In this document: positions 31,077 to 42,599 of the stretch, piece after piece
Position numbering within the stretch: the stretch's first letter is position 1
Layout: every line of letters begins with the position of its first letter
NCBI GenBank assembly: GCA_004194705.1
Contig: SADC01001317.1
Coordinates: 1-64,000 of the forward strand
Reading direction: 5' to 3'
Origin: Ditylenchus dipsaci
Lineage: Eukaryota; Nematoda; Chromadorea; Rhabditida; Anguinidae
DNA: 64,000 bases
Made by a program: the position numbers and the translations under genes
The notes under the pieces: generated by a model
What the model was told of the DNA's origin: nothing
What the model saw: the letters and a program-made list of their open reading frames with translations, nothing else
Database searches by the model: none

Positions 31077-31424
31077 CAGTCGAACCTCCCAATAGTGTAC
31101 ACCCCGAAAGTTCGTTCCCGCCTAACTCCGACACTTTTTTCATCTCAATTTTCTAATTTTTTTGCTGATTCTGTTTTGACAGTCTGGCCACAAATATCGT
31201 AAGGATTCCGATTTTGCCGATCGTTTTTCATTTACCTATATATTTTTTCTCTAAAAAGCAAAACCTCCTAATAGTGTACGTCTTATTTTCAAAGTGGTGT
31301 ACACTATTGGGAGGTTTTGCTTTTTTAGAAAAAAATATATATAGGCAAATGAAAAACGATCGGCAAAATCAGACCCTAGGCGGGAACGAACTTTTGGGGT
31401 GTACACTATTGGGAGGTTCGACTG
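31077..31424. mobile_element. pogo/Tigger-like MITE, 348 bp
   Basis: Terminal inverted repeats CAGTCGAACCTCCCAATAGT with TA duplications at 31075-31076 and 31425-31426. The interior is a second inverted repeat (TACACTATTGGGAGGTTTTG) around 31255-31325. Confidence 0.85.
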
Positions 31425-31434
31425 TATTTGTAGT

Positions 31435-31840
31435 TGACTTGTAATCAAACATGTACGATCTGCATCATAGTGTGCGCATTCAAGGGATACACCAGAGACG
31501 TTGTTTTGAATAAAACCAGCCTTCAATCTTAGCTTCTAAAATAATTATTACACTACATTGTATAAAACTTATCGTATGTGAGCGTTTTAGCCAATTTTCA
31601 GGCATTTATTTCGAATTTCTCGCCTTTTTCGGTGTTTTTTTAAACTCAGAAAAAGAAGCCTTAGGCTATACCCGGTTGTCAGTGAATTCCTGCGTTGACC
31701 CTAAGTGACTAGCGCTTTCTACTGGGTTTCAAAACAACAATAAAGATTTGGCGCTACTTGGTTTTACTTACCGAAAAAACTCGGATTTAAAAATAAATTC
31801 AAAAATAAGTGGTACTCCTTCGGAATGGTCATCCCTACTT
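31435..31840. other. Anonymous stretch
   Basis: No gene, RNA or element recognised. Confidence 0.3.
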
Positions 31841-31844
31841 TTTT

Positions 31845-32500
31845 CGAATTTTTTTTGTAAAATTACCCTCAAATCCATGTCCTTGGGATGGTAATAGAAA
31901 ATTTGGAAATTATTATTTTGGGTCTATTGTACATCAACACTTTTTTCCCCCTTCTAATTCTTGTCTTAGGCTTACACAAAATTTCAAATGGAAACTTTGC
32001 GCGGGCTCAATCTCTTTCAACTGATACCGCTTGTGAGTGAGAGATCCGATGAGCAATTCCAGCAATGGCACGTGGCAGAAGTTCAAACATGCAAACCGGG
32101 CTCGCCATGGGACGCAAAGAGGCGAACTTTTCCAGCAATTCATTCTGGAGTTCTTATGGATGAAGAAGATTGGCTGTGAGGACGGTCTTCATTATGTCTG
32201 GAAAAACAGATTTGTGAAATGTTTGCTCTAGGCTGAGATATGAGGTCGGTAGGGTGGAGGATTATTATGGAGTGGGGGTTTATTAGAGAGTGGGGGATTA
32301 ATAGAGAAGGGGATTAATAGAGAATATACGGCATATGATGTCAGAAGCAGTATCATATTGATGATGCTTATCAAACTTTCAATTCTGCACAACTTCGTCT
32401 GACATTGCAACACCGAATTGTCGACAAAAATAAAAAATTTCTATTGCCATCCCAAGGACATGGATTTGCTGGTAATTTTACAAAAAAAATTCGAAAAAAA
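31845..32500. repeat. Fold-back, ~60-bp arms
   Basis: TTTTGTAAAATTACC and CCATGTCCTTGGGATGG at the left; CCATCCCAAGGACATGG and GGTAATTTTACAAAA at the right. The interior has tandem GAGTGGGGGTTTATTAGAG variants at 32265-32320, and a part (31990-32200) that is GC-richer with short frames on both strands but no motif. Confidence 0.65.
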
Positions 32501-32639
32501 AAAAAAAAAATTCGAAAAAAATCAATCGTAATGACACACTAACTAATTTTTAAAATCAGTTTGAAAAAAATCATTCTGTGTAGGTTTCACAAAATTACAA
32601 AATTAACAACTTTAGCTAAATTCTTAAAATTTTGCCTTC

Positions 32640-33080
32640 CATAAGATGGATAGAAGAAAGAGGAGCAGTGGAGTTGTTAAATCAATTGAAGGCTTCTCTC
32701 CTCCTCTTTCTACCCTGGCTGTTATTATTATTTAGCAGTAGGGGCAGTAGTAGTCAACGAGAAGGGTAGAAAGGGGGAAGAACAAGTCTTAGAGCTGCAG
32801 CATCAAGGCAGGCCAATTGATGGAGCAATGGTTCCGAGGGCGAGGGAACCATTAGGTGCTGCGGGTGTTATTGTTTTGTGTGTAGTATAAAAAAGCGGTT
32901 ACTTGATTCCCTGCCAGTAGAACGGAAAAGGAGTGAGAGAATGAGAGGAGGATGATTGAGGTTGGGGGAACACACCTTGTAGGCGAGGAAAGAACACTAG
33001 TTTGTGTCTTTTTTACTTTTTGTTTTGTCCTTCTTCTACTACAGTCTTTTCGTGATCTATTCCTCTTTTGTGTCAACAGC
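32640..33080. other. GC-elevated, AG/CT-rich island, no gene
   Basis: Strings such as GGAGCAGTGGAG and GGGCAGTAGTAGTC. No convincing reading frame. It could be regulatory. Confidence 0.3.
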
Positions 33081-33089
33081 TCTTTTTTG

Positions 33090-34000
33090 TATTGGTAAGG
33101 TGGGAATCAGAAAAAGAGGTAGTACTGCATTTCCAACGATGGGGACTTATGGTTTGGACATTTTTATTGCTGTTAAATTTTAAGTTTGTCAAAAAAAATT
33201 CGTTAATGTAGAAAGAGACCTAGAACTGCCACATAAACTTGCTTTGCGGGCTTAGATACCAACTCTAGACGAAATAATTGTTTAGAACAATACGAACCCA
33301 ATATAAAGCAATATGCATTTTCAAAAATAGTTTTAAAGGACTAAAAGACCAATTTGGAAATTTTAAATTAAACACCCTAATTTTGTCAATAATATTTTCG
33401 AATTGTTCTTTCTTTGCAAATAATGTTTTTTCAATATAGAATCGTTTACTAGTCATGCCCAAGGTTGCTCAACATTCAGCGTTACAACTGTCGTATATGA
33501 GTCAGTGTTTGAAATTGACTTATAAATGGAATTCATACTGTGCTGTTCTCTACTGCCATTTTAAATGCACATAAAAAATTAATTCGAGAACATTATGGAC
33601 GTGGTCTCGGTGGTCTCGCGCGAATTCGAATTCCGCTAATTGCTGTGCTTATCAAGTTTCAAAGTCCTTTAAAGGACCATGGTTTTTGCGCGCAGCGGCA
33701 CACGCAAAATTTGTATTGGCGGGAGACACTTCTCTTTCGTCTATCAGTGTACTCTTTCGAGTCGTTTCGGTTGATTTTTTTTATCAGGTTTGCGTAAAAG
33801 TACTTGATTGACCGTGAAGTGACCACCAGCACCTTCTGATGGGTTCTAAATAACATTACGTTTAAAATCTACAGTAAACTTTTTTTTGTCGAGTCTTGAA
33901 ATGAATAACTAATAATAAACAAAATCTGAGTTTTCTGGTGCTACAATATTTTTATGAATCTTTTGGTGAACTTACCTAAGAGTACATAAGTAAAATCAAA
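33090..34000. other. Anonymous stretch with one captured hairpin half
   Basis: 33664-33706 carries GGACCATGGTTTTTGCGCGC and CAGCGGCACACGCAAAA, the same module that forms a perfect hairpin at 45230-45306. No gene. Confidence 0.35.
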
Positions 34001-34008
34001 ACTTTTTC

Positions 34009-34577
34009 GGTACTTATCCCGTTTACCCATCCCCTTTGGTCAGATATAGCAAAAAGTAGTAATTTTTGAATATTTTTTACTATTGAGGACAATTCGCATA
34101 AAGAAACTGTGGTATAAACATGTATATGTGGTTGCCAGTGTCATTTGGCTTATTACCCCTTTTTGACTTGGTCCCCTGGTGTGTATTTTGGGCTTTAGGC
34201 TTAGGCAAGGGTGAACCAGCGTATGTTAGGATGGACTCAAACATATTCTTCTTACTTTTTAAAGTTGGAAAACATTTTTGACCCCGTCCTAACTTAACCT
34301 GTCCTACCCTTGCCCAAGTCTAAGCATATAAAATGTAAAAATAATTGAAAAATTACCCTAAATACACTAAAAAGACCATCTGGCCTTCATGAGTTAAAGT
34401 CAGAAATTTCTGAAAATTTTTCAAATTTTGTAATCGTTCTAAGAACTAAGCACTTTTAATCGGAAACCGTTTAGAAACGTTTCTTGTATCAAATTAAGCA
34501 GAAAAAATTAGCTTAGGACCTGATTTTGTGTCACTTTCCAAAAATTTGGGGGTGGAGGGGTAAACGGGATAAGTACC
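34009..34577. mobile_element. hAT-type MITE, 569 bp
   Basis: Terminal inverted repeats GGTACTTATCCCGTTTACCC / GGGTAAACGGGATAAGTACC. Flanks ACTTTTTC (34001-34008) and ACTTTTTT (34578-34585) match 7 of 8. The interior contains a fragment of the fold-back core (CGCATAAAGAAACTGTGGTA) and a GTCCTAACTTAACC module. Confidence 0.8.
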
Positions 34578-34659
34578 ACTTTTTTAATATAATAAAAAAT
34601 TCAGGTGGAAAAAAGCATCAAAATAGACGTGACGAAAATGAAATGTTTTAGTCGTAGGC

Positions 34660-35290
34660 TCAGATGGGTTGTGGGACGTGTATTTAGTTGATCTGGCAGT
34701 TTCAAAGCCACATGGTGCGGTCACTGTGGCCAACAGGCCTGATATGCTACGGCTACACTACGCTGCCACCTGTCGTTACTTTGCCTACTATCCACGCGCT
34801 ATACAGTCGAACCTTTGTCTGTTACATCCTCGAGAGGCATATACCGCTTATAAAAGTTCGACGATATAGCAAAAAAATTCAAAATCACTTTAAAAAAATG
34901 TAACTTGCAAGCAAACCAAGTTGATTTACTAATTCCGACCTTTGTTCTTGCTTTTTTCCAACCCAACACTAGCTTTTAATTATAGTACAAGGCGATTTAA
35001 ACATACAGGTTAAAAGCACTTTTACAACCCATCCAATAAATAAGCAAGTGTTTTCTTGCAAAAAATTGCAAAATGCTAAAAAGGCAAAACAAGAGGAGAG
35101 TAGCACAAATTCTGGAGTCAGCTTAGACCTTAAGTCAACAACAAGTGTTCGCCCCCACAAACAAAGCACAGGGACTAGAACCAACAGCAGAAGCAAATTA
35201 ATTTAATTCACACAGCACAACCACACCAAAACAGGAGCGAAAAGAAGGCAGGTAGTCATAGCAGCAACACAGCTATTCTTCACTTTGTCC
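34660..35290. other. GC-elevated islands, no secure gene
   Basis: 34660-34800 has a plus frame of 66 codons starting ATG (MWDVYLVDLAVSKPHGAV...) that runs into a lone pogo-like end (CAGTCGAACCTTTGTCTG, 34805). 34970-35200 has an ATG-less plus frame rich in Ser/Thr. Neither is recognisable. Confidence 0.25.
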
Positions 35291-35299
35291 TCCCAAGTC

Positions 35300-36355
35300 C
35301 AACATTTTAATATGGCTTTCAAGTAGGTTTAGCCGGATTCAAATGTTTAACAACGCTCAAAAAGTTTTTTCATCGGCAAAAAGATAAAATAAAACATAAA
35401 ACATGTAAATAGATTGGCCGGGTGCACTTGCTGGAAATAAGTAATAAGCAAAAATTGAGGTTCAAGCAAGGATCTAAGGTATCAAAAGTGCATTTTTCGC
35501 ACAATTTGAAGGAAAAACTTTACTTTAAGATCTCCTGCCAAAACAATTCTTCAAGAGCTCTTTTCTGTGTCTTAGGACCGGAAACGTAAGAAGCGTACAA
35601 TAACGTACAGTAACTCAAGAATAGATCAGTAAACTTATGTGGAAACATAGCACAGTTTTTCAATTTTTTTTTAATTGCTCACAGCATCATTTGGTATAAT
35701 AAATACCAAATTGTGTTTTGTAATTGCCTTTTTCAGCAAATTTGCTCCTGGGCGAGTTACCACATATTTTGTAGCTCATTTCACTGACTAAAATTCAAGA
35801 GGTAACCTGTCTGAGAAATTTTTTTCAAAAAGTAAGTCAAAAACACAATGCCAAGGACATGATTTTGAATCAGGAAAAGAAGACAGTAAATAGTGAAGAA
35901 CATTGGCCCTGTCCATAGTCGGGGTCAACTTTTAGGGTCAACGTTTTCTTAAATTAAAAAATATCAATATTTCTGTTAGAATTTTTGTATTTTGATGTTT
36001 ATGACCCCAGGACAACTTTTTGTGCTCTACACAAACATTTAGACAGTCTTTTCGAGTGATTTTCGAAATTTTGACGTGTGAATATTGATGCGGGAAAAAA
36101 TTGAGGGGTCAACGGGGGTCGACTCAGGGGTCAACATTCGCTGAAATTTCTTAGAGACAAGATTTCATATTTCTGATCAAGTCATCCTGTAGAGCTCAAA
36201 AAGTTGATTGGGGGTCATGAATATAGTATATATAAGTATATATATAATATAAGATATGCCACTTTCTCATCAAAAAATTGATATTTCAGCACTTTTGAAA
36301 AAAGTGGACCCTAAAAAGTGTCAATTTTTCATTTATTGATGAACTCAACTCGACA
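35300..36355. other. Anonymous AT-rich stretch
   Basis: 35930-36130 repeats GGGTCAACTTTT/GGGGTCAAC-type words. No gene. Confidence 0.3.
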
Positions 36356-36364
36356 ATGGATAGA

Positions 36365-36770
36365 GCAATTGGAGTTCGGGGAGCAATTCAACTATTCCCC
36401 CACCAGTCGATTCAACCCAGCCCCATCAGTCTATTCAACCCTCTTTATTAATTCTTTACGCAGGTACTAAGCCTGCTTAATATTTTTCCACAAATAGCGA
36501 CGATACATATAGAATGAACCATTAGAAAATACAACTGTAATGACAGTGTCTGTGATTTTCATTGCGTCGTGATACGCCACCAGAAACCCAGGAGCCTTCG
36601 ACTCGGTGCCCTCTATGATATTTGACTTTCCCGAACTTTCTTTCATCAATTTCTACCTGTAAATAAAATGTCTAAGGTCTCTTACTATGAAAAAGAAAAA
36701 CGAACAACGTCATGTTTCAGGGTTGAATCGACTAGTGGGGGAATAGTTGAAGATAGCCGGAGTTCGGATA
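36365..36770. mobile_element. Merlin-type transposon relic
   Basis: Inverted ends GGAGTTCGGGGAGCAATTCA... (36371-36418) and ...TGAAGATAGCCGGAGTTCGG (36720-36770) share TTCAACTATTCCCCCAC and GTCGATTCAACCC. They enclose a transposase fragment on the minus strand. Only about 400 bp remains. Confidence 0.65.
36522..36656 (-). pseudogene. Merlin / IS1016-like transposase fragment
   Basis: After a TTTATTTACAG acceptor the frame reads VEIDERKFGKVKYHRGHRVE then G-S-W-V-S-G-G-V, the first catalytic-Asp block of the IS1016/ISXO2-like DDE domain of Merlin elements (E-I-D-E.., K-F-G-K, H-R-G-H-R-V-E-G, W-V-.-G-G). After about 30 residues the similarity fades and a stop follows. The rest of the catalytic triad is absent. 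Confidence 0.75.
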
Positions 36771-36779
36771 TAAGGGTCA

Positions 36780-37740
36780 AACGCTGCTGGGTGGTTTAGA
36801 AAATTATATAAAAATTATATTTTTTGAAAAAGGCTTGAACACTCAAAGAAATAGGAATATCGTCAAATTTTTAATGAGCTCAGAATAGTACTCTTTCGTC
36901 TAACACTATACTCTTTTGTGTCCTAAGTAGAGTGCTATACGACTTAGTTAAAAAGTATCGGACCCAGCTACGGATCAAATTTAAGAGGCTATTCGACCTT
37001 TGAGTTTCGGGTTTATTGGCTCTAGAGTTTATCGTTGCAGAGAAGTATTGTAACTTTCAGATAGCAGTACCATTTTGTACAAGAATGTCAAAGTGGCTTC
37101 TAAGAAACAGCTATTACAGCAAAATTAATAATGAAATTGAACAGATTACAGAATTTTTTGCTTCTAAGACTCCAGAAAATAAATAAATTCCTGGCTGAAA
37201 AGGATTTGCTGCTGCCGGGAAAAGGAGAAAACAAATGAAAATGGCCAAGGAAATGCATACGTGCCACTACTTCTTCCCCACATGATGGCCAAAACAACAG
37301 GCTGAGGAAACAACTCTTTTTGGCCTTTTCGCTAAGCTTTGGGTAGAAAAAAGAAATTTAGGCCTTTTTGAAAATTTTTAACATGCTAAACATGTCTTTT
37401 TATTGGTTTATGACTTAAAGTTGAATTTTCTAAACACATTGTAATTGCTTTAAATATTGTGAAACCTAATTGTTTTAATGTTTCAATAAAATTAAACATA
37501 TATATGAAGATATGATAATGTTCAGTTGAAGGCGCTTATTGTTCATTCACGTTCTTCGAGTTCAAATTTTTGACTACCTTAACTTTTTGGCTACGTTTGG
37601 CTGAGAACACATTTACTCCGAACTCAATAGCGAATACTAACTTAGAGGTGTTTACGTACTTCATATTCGATGTTGAACTAGATGGTGTTCATGTAAATAA
37701 CCTGCATCGCTCGGCTTGAAAATTCTTACAACAAGTAATC
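36780..37740. other. Anonymous stretch
   Basis: 37200-37320 is mildly GC-richer (AAATGGCCAAGGAAATGCATAC...). No gene seen. Confidence 0.3.
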
Positions 37741-37744
37741 ACAG

Positions 37745-38694
37745 GACGCTACTGTCATATACCCCCCCCCCCCAAAAAAAGCTACTGTAATATACCCCCT
37801 CCCCCAAAAATCGGACCTACTGTCATATACCCCCCCCCCAACCGACTTTTTTGGAGTGTCTAAAAACCATTTTTATGCAATAATTTTGCCATAAAGGGAC
37901 CAGAAAAGCAGTTTAAAAGGGATTATGGGCTGTATTGGGAGGGGAAGGGAATAATACAGGGGCCACTTTTTTTTAGCTGCTTTACCATGTTTTTCAACTC
38001 GGGCCGTGGCAAAAATAGACTCTATATGCATTTTATGATCAAGTGTACTTCTCGGAATCATGTCTAAGGTAAGTGCGTGCGCGCATCTCTAACTCTCAAG
38101 CCCCTGCGCCCCTTCGGGGGCTTGGGGGCTTGGAGTTGAGATGCGCACACCCACATACCTTAGACACAAATCGCTCGAAAGCGACTCTGGATGCATGAAA
38201 TAACATGCATACCAGAGTTATTTATGCGGTAGGCCCCAGTATTCAAAACTATGTTCAACATCTTTATTTTTTCGGCGAAGAGCATTTCCCTCGTTCTATA
38301 AGGCCGGGTCAGAGGCCCAGCATCCAAAAATTCAGCCTAGCACTCAAAAGTGCTAAGGCAAGGTTTAAACCCGCGTGGTCCACCCCGCTGATCTGCTTGG
38401 TCAATGAAAAGTACTCATACTTATGCCTGCACCACAAGTTCCTGGGTTTGAAAGTACCCTTAGACGCATAGATAATTAATGCTCTAAGGATCCCAAGCAT
38501 CTCGAAAAGTGGCCCCTGTATTACTCCTTCCCCTCCCAATACAGCCCGCAATCCCATTTAAATTGCTTTTCTGGTCCTTTTATGGCGAAATTATTGTGTA
38601 AAAATGGTTTTTGACCATCCCTAAAAAAGTCGGTTTTGGGGGGGGGTATATTACAGTAGCGCTTTTTGGGGGGGGGGTATATTACAGTAGCGCC
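37745..38694. mobile_element. Fold-back element, family copy 1 (950 bp)
   Basis: Ends GACGCTACTG / CAGTAGCGCC begin arms of about 200 bp that contain three TACTGTCATATACCCCCC-type repeats each. The central part is the two-sided core with GTAAGT (38069-38074, plus) and GTATGT (minus). Flanks AATCACAG / GATTACAG match 6 of 8. The sister copy at 45862-46836 has a perfect 8-bp duplication, so this is one mobile family. Confidence 0.85.
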
Positions 38695-38699
38695 GATTA

Positions 38700-40860
38700 C
38701 AGGGTTAGCCCTCAGAGGTATGATTCACGTGTGATTCACATAAAATTCACATGTCGAATTTACATGTTAACTTCACATGTCAAATTCACGAGTTCAAACA
38801 CAGCTTTGCCAAATAAAACAGTAAATCAAAACAAAAGCAAAACAGGGCCAACATTGAGGATATTTCTTCATTGCCTGTAATCACCCACTCAAGCATCCGC
38901 CCAATAACTATCTAACCAACTAAGCAAGACATAACAGCTCCACCACCAACACTAAAAGAACAACACGAAGAAGAAGAATAACCAACAAGAAAGAAAAGCA
39001 CACAATAATAAGTGCTGCTGTCTTCTTCCATCTGCCTTTGTATGGCTAGACTTTTAATATATCCATCCCAATCTATCTATTAAACTCATTTGCCCCTCTT
39101 TGGTTGTTGCTGCTGTGTCTCTTGCCTCCTCAAAATGCGCCGCCACTGCCGTTAGTTGGTTGGCTATACCAGGACTGCCTGAGTGTGGGTGTCTTCCCCC
39201 CCCCCTGTGTGTATGTACCTCTTTCACATTGCATGCTCAAACCAGGCAAGCAGCCACATTAACCCTTGCCCGCTTATGCTACTCGATGGGGTTCATTGTT
39301 GAAGGAAGAAAAAGAGGAGGTGATTTACATGTGTATGCAAGGCAATTGGCACAGTGCACTGGAATTGAGGCAGAGGGACACAGGAAGGTCAACCCATAAA
39401 CAAATGATCCTACTTTTGCTTGCTATTGGTACCTTTTATTGGACTGCACTAAGTTGTGGGCTCTGCGCATAATAAAAATAAGAATAAAATAAGAAGCGCC
39501 CCCCCCCCTTCTTGACCGCAGACAAAAAGCATTGGGTGGGAACACTGGCTCCAATGGTTATGAACGCCAGTGCTTGCAGTGCTTGGCACAGTTTGTTGTG
39601 AAGGTATATAAATACACTATTTTAGCTTAGAGGATATGGATATTGAACTAAATTAAAAAGCTAAAGCATATGTTCCTTAAAAATTATAGCTCAGAAAGTT
39701 TTGAAGTGATTAGGAGAGAGTTCTACTTTATACTCGTATTATAATTGTAATACTGAATTCTGATAGCAAGAATCAACTTAAATCAATCAGGAATCAACTG
39801 ATAGCAAGAATCAATTAACTTTCTTGATGATGCATGAGTGTGTAGCCCTGAATTTCAGCTTTCTAAAAATGTCTCAAACTACTGCGAATTTATTAAATAT
39901 AAAGTTACTTTTTCCACCCCTAACCATCTAAGTTTGTTTAAAGTTTAGCCGGTGCCAATATTTACATCACTAGAAACAATACAGGCTAGACAATATCAAG
40001 AAGGCTCTTTTCACACATAGACTGTGCAAAGTGTGCTCACTACATGGTTTATAGCTTAACTATCAAGAGCTCTTGGTGTGCTCGGTCTTATTAAAAACTT
40101 ATGTGGGAGACATAAGATTGAGAATCTATGTTAAAAAGTAAGCAGTTTGGTAAAACAAAGACGTGAATTTTGTCAGTGTAGCCGTGTAACGACACAAAAT
40201 ATTTCACCAGACTTAATCTATTAATAAACCCTTTAGAGACTAAAAATACTTGGAATTGTGTGGTTTTTCCAAAATATTAATACAATTTAGGTGCTAATTA
40301 AGAAAAAAAAATCCAAGAAGGGAATCATAATAGGTGTAAGCTGCAAACTTCTTTTTAACAGCTCAGACAAATATTGAAAATCACGTGGCAATCATCTGAG
40401 AAAGTTAAGAAAAAAATAGAAAAAGTCGAATTCTTATATAACTAATTCTTTACGTACAGTTTGGTTCTTAGCGTTCGCTACAAAAAGGCTTGACTGCAAG
40501 TTATGAATAAGCAAAAAAAGATTTTGAGGTTTTAATTAATATAAGATATAACCATAAGAATAGGCTTTTCATTCCGATGAAAAAAAATGAGAAGGCGCAG
40601 GGGCTCGAGACTGCGCATACAAAACCCGCTGCAGCAAAAGCAAGAAAAGTTGAAAAATAACAAAATATTTCAATATCGTTTAAATAAGAGGCTGTGAGAA
40701 GGACCTGAATGGGTATGGTTCCTATTATTTTGAGGATTGTGTCCGATTTAGTAAATAGTTAGATTTAGTAAATTATATTTTTTAGCGAAGCAAAAATTAT
40801 CAACTAAGGTTATGGTACAGTACGTGACGAAATCAATCAATTCTCGCAATGGTCAGATAA
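38700..40860. other. No secure gene; GC-elevated island at 38880-39470
   Basis: The island has CAAC/AGAAG-rich text, then a plus frame of 99 codons (39100-39399) with Cys/Ala/Pro-rich, repeat-like sequence. No motif is recognised. The rest is AT-rich and anonymous. Confidence 0.3.
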
Positions 40861-40865
40861 TCAGT

Positions 40866-40997
40866 TACCGTATTCTCTCTAATAGTTCCACATAATAGTT
40901 CCAAAAATCCTCCTCTGAGCTGAGATATCAGTCCTCAAAGTTGGAGGTGTGGGTTTACACTTAATAAAGAGTGTGGAACTAATAGAGAGATACGGTA
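40866..40997. mobile_element. Short MITE with TACCGTATTCTCTCTAATAG ends
   Basis: 132 bp. Left TACCGTATTCTCTCTAATAG, right ACTAATAGAGAGATACGGTA. The same ends occur at 57204-59504 and as single ends at 30640, 44870 and 61614, so it is a dispersed family. The superfamily is not assigned. Confidence 0.75.
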
Positions 40998-40999
40998 TT

Positions 41000-41570
41000 C
41001 TTACTTCATTTCTGATTGTATTGATTTTGCAATATTTTTTAAATTTAGCTTGCGCGAAAGCCACATGTCTCGTAAAATCGTATCTCGGTTGAGGACTGGC
41101 AAATTCGTCACTATGAGAAACTTGTTGGAACTCGTGAGCTAGCACTGCTCTGGATGCTTGACGTCAAAGTATGTAAGGGTTGTACTAATTTTCAGCCTCA
41201 AGCCCCAGTTCTTTGGTAGTCTGACGAACTCTTACTTTCAATTTATTGGTTTCCCCAATGATCTTTGGCATCAGTGACAGGGAATCTGGTGAAGTGGACC
41301 CGTAAAACGAAGATAAAGCTTTTATGATGTGTCAGATCATGCAAAATTCTTCGCATGAAGATCGTCTCTCCTGGTTTAGCAATCAACCAGATTGGTGTAT
41401 TCGCTTGTAAAACCTGCATACACGCGTGCATACTTCTATACACCTGTTTCAGATGTGCTAGTGAGAAGTTGCAAAAAACAGCTGCTAAAACATTGACTCG
41501 TCAGAAGTGATCTACTCTATAATATTCACTTATCCTTGTTCTGTTGAGATAATAATTTTTTATTTTGATG
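41000..41570. other. Anonymous stretch
   Basis: Contains a few short open frames and no recognisable motif. Confidence 0.3.
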
Positions 41571-41574
41571 TGGA

Positions 41575-41865
41575 GTCGAGGCTCGATATAACCGACCTCT
41601 ATGTAACGGACAGCTCTATATAATAGACAATAACTTTGGTTTGGTTGGTTTTTATTTGAATTGACTGAAGAAGACGCTCTATATAACGGACAAATGGCTA
41701 AAAATCCCAGAATTTGTATATAAAAATAGTCTCAGACACTCAAAATTCAAATATTGCGGCGGCGAAGGCACCGCTGTACTAAAAATCGCCATTTTTAGTC
41801 ACTTTATCTAACGGACGCTCTGTATAACAGACAGAAATCTCGGTCCTATATGGACCGTCGAATGT
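41575..41865. mobile_element. pogo-like element, degenerate
   Basis: GTCGAGGCTCGATATAACCG at the left and TATATGGACCGTCGA at the right, with several TATAACGGACA variants between. Inverted ends are recognisable but diverged. Confidence 0.5.
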
Positions 41866-42264
41866 ATAAGTTTTGTAAACGCTCAATATAAATTTTGGTT
41901 GCATGTTATTCGTATTTTCTGAGTTTATGAGCCCTTTTAAATAAACCGTCACGTCGGATAAGAAAACTACACTGCATAAAAAAATGTTCATGCCCTTACT
42001 TGTATTTCAGGTCTTAATTGAATCGCATACATGGCTTCTGTGAAAATCTCCACTGGATGGAAAATTTGAAGTCACGGTAGCCAGCTAGAGAGCATATCTC
42101 GTTTACTGGACGTTTCTAAAATTTGTGTAATTTTTCATTATTTTCAAGGATATTTTTTGTATAAAGAGACAAAATGAATTCATAAAAGACTGCTTTGAAA
42201 TCCTTGGCGTTTTGTTTGTCTTCAACTGAACAGAAAACAGAATTTTGAAATGAACGATACGTAA

Positions 42265-42560
42265 AAATGCCCCCTTTTTCGAAAAAGTGCCCCTTTTTCG
42301 TGAAAATGTGCCTCTTTTCTAGAAAGATGTCTTGCTTTATATCTACACACACTGTATTTTTAAAAAACACAACTCGATATTAACAATGAGTTACGCGTCC
42401 TCTTAACCGTGAATTTTAACATGAAGAGGAGACTTTCGAACAAAAAGTGACACTTTTCCACAAACGGGGGCACTTTTTTGACTTTTTTACTGAAATGAAA
42501 AAAATGGCATATTATCAAAAAAGGGCACTTTTTCGACAAAAGGGGTATTTTTCCGTTTTG
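42265..42560. repeat. Inverted repeat of TTTTTCGAAAAAGTGCCCC-type text
   Basis: Arms 42265-42320 and 42460-42560 both carry AAAAAGGGGCA/TGCCCCCTTTTT variants. The short minus frames there are artefacts of this repeat. Confidence 0.5.
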
Positions 42561-42599
42561 TCCATTTTGAAATCCCGTTTTTATTGAAAGACTCAAAAT

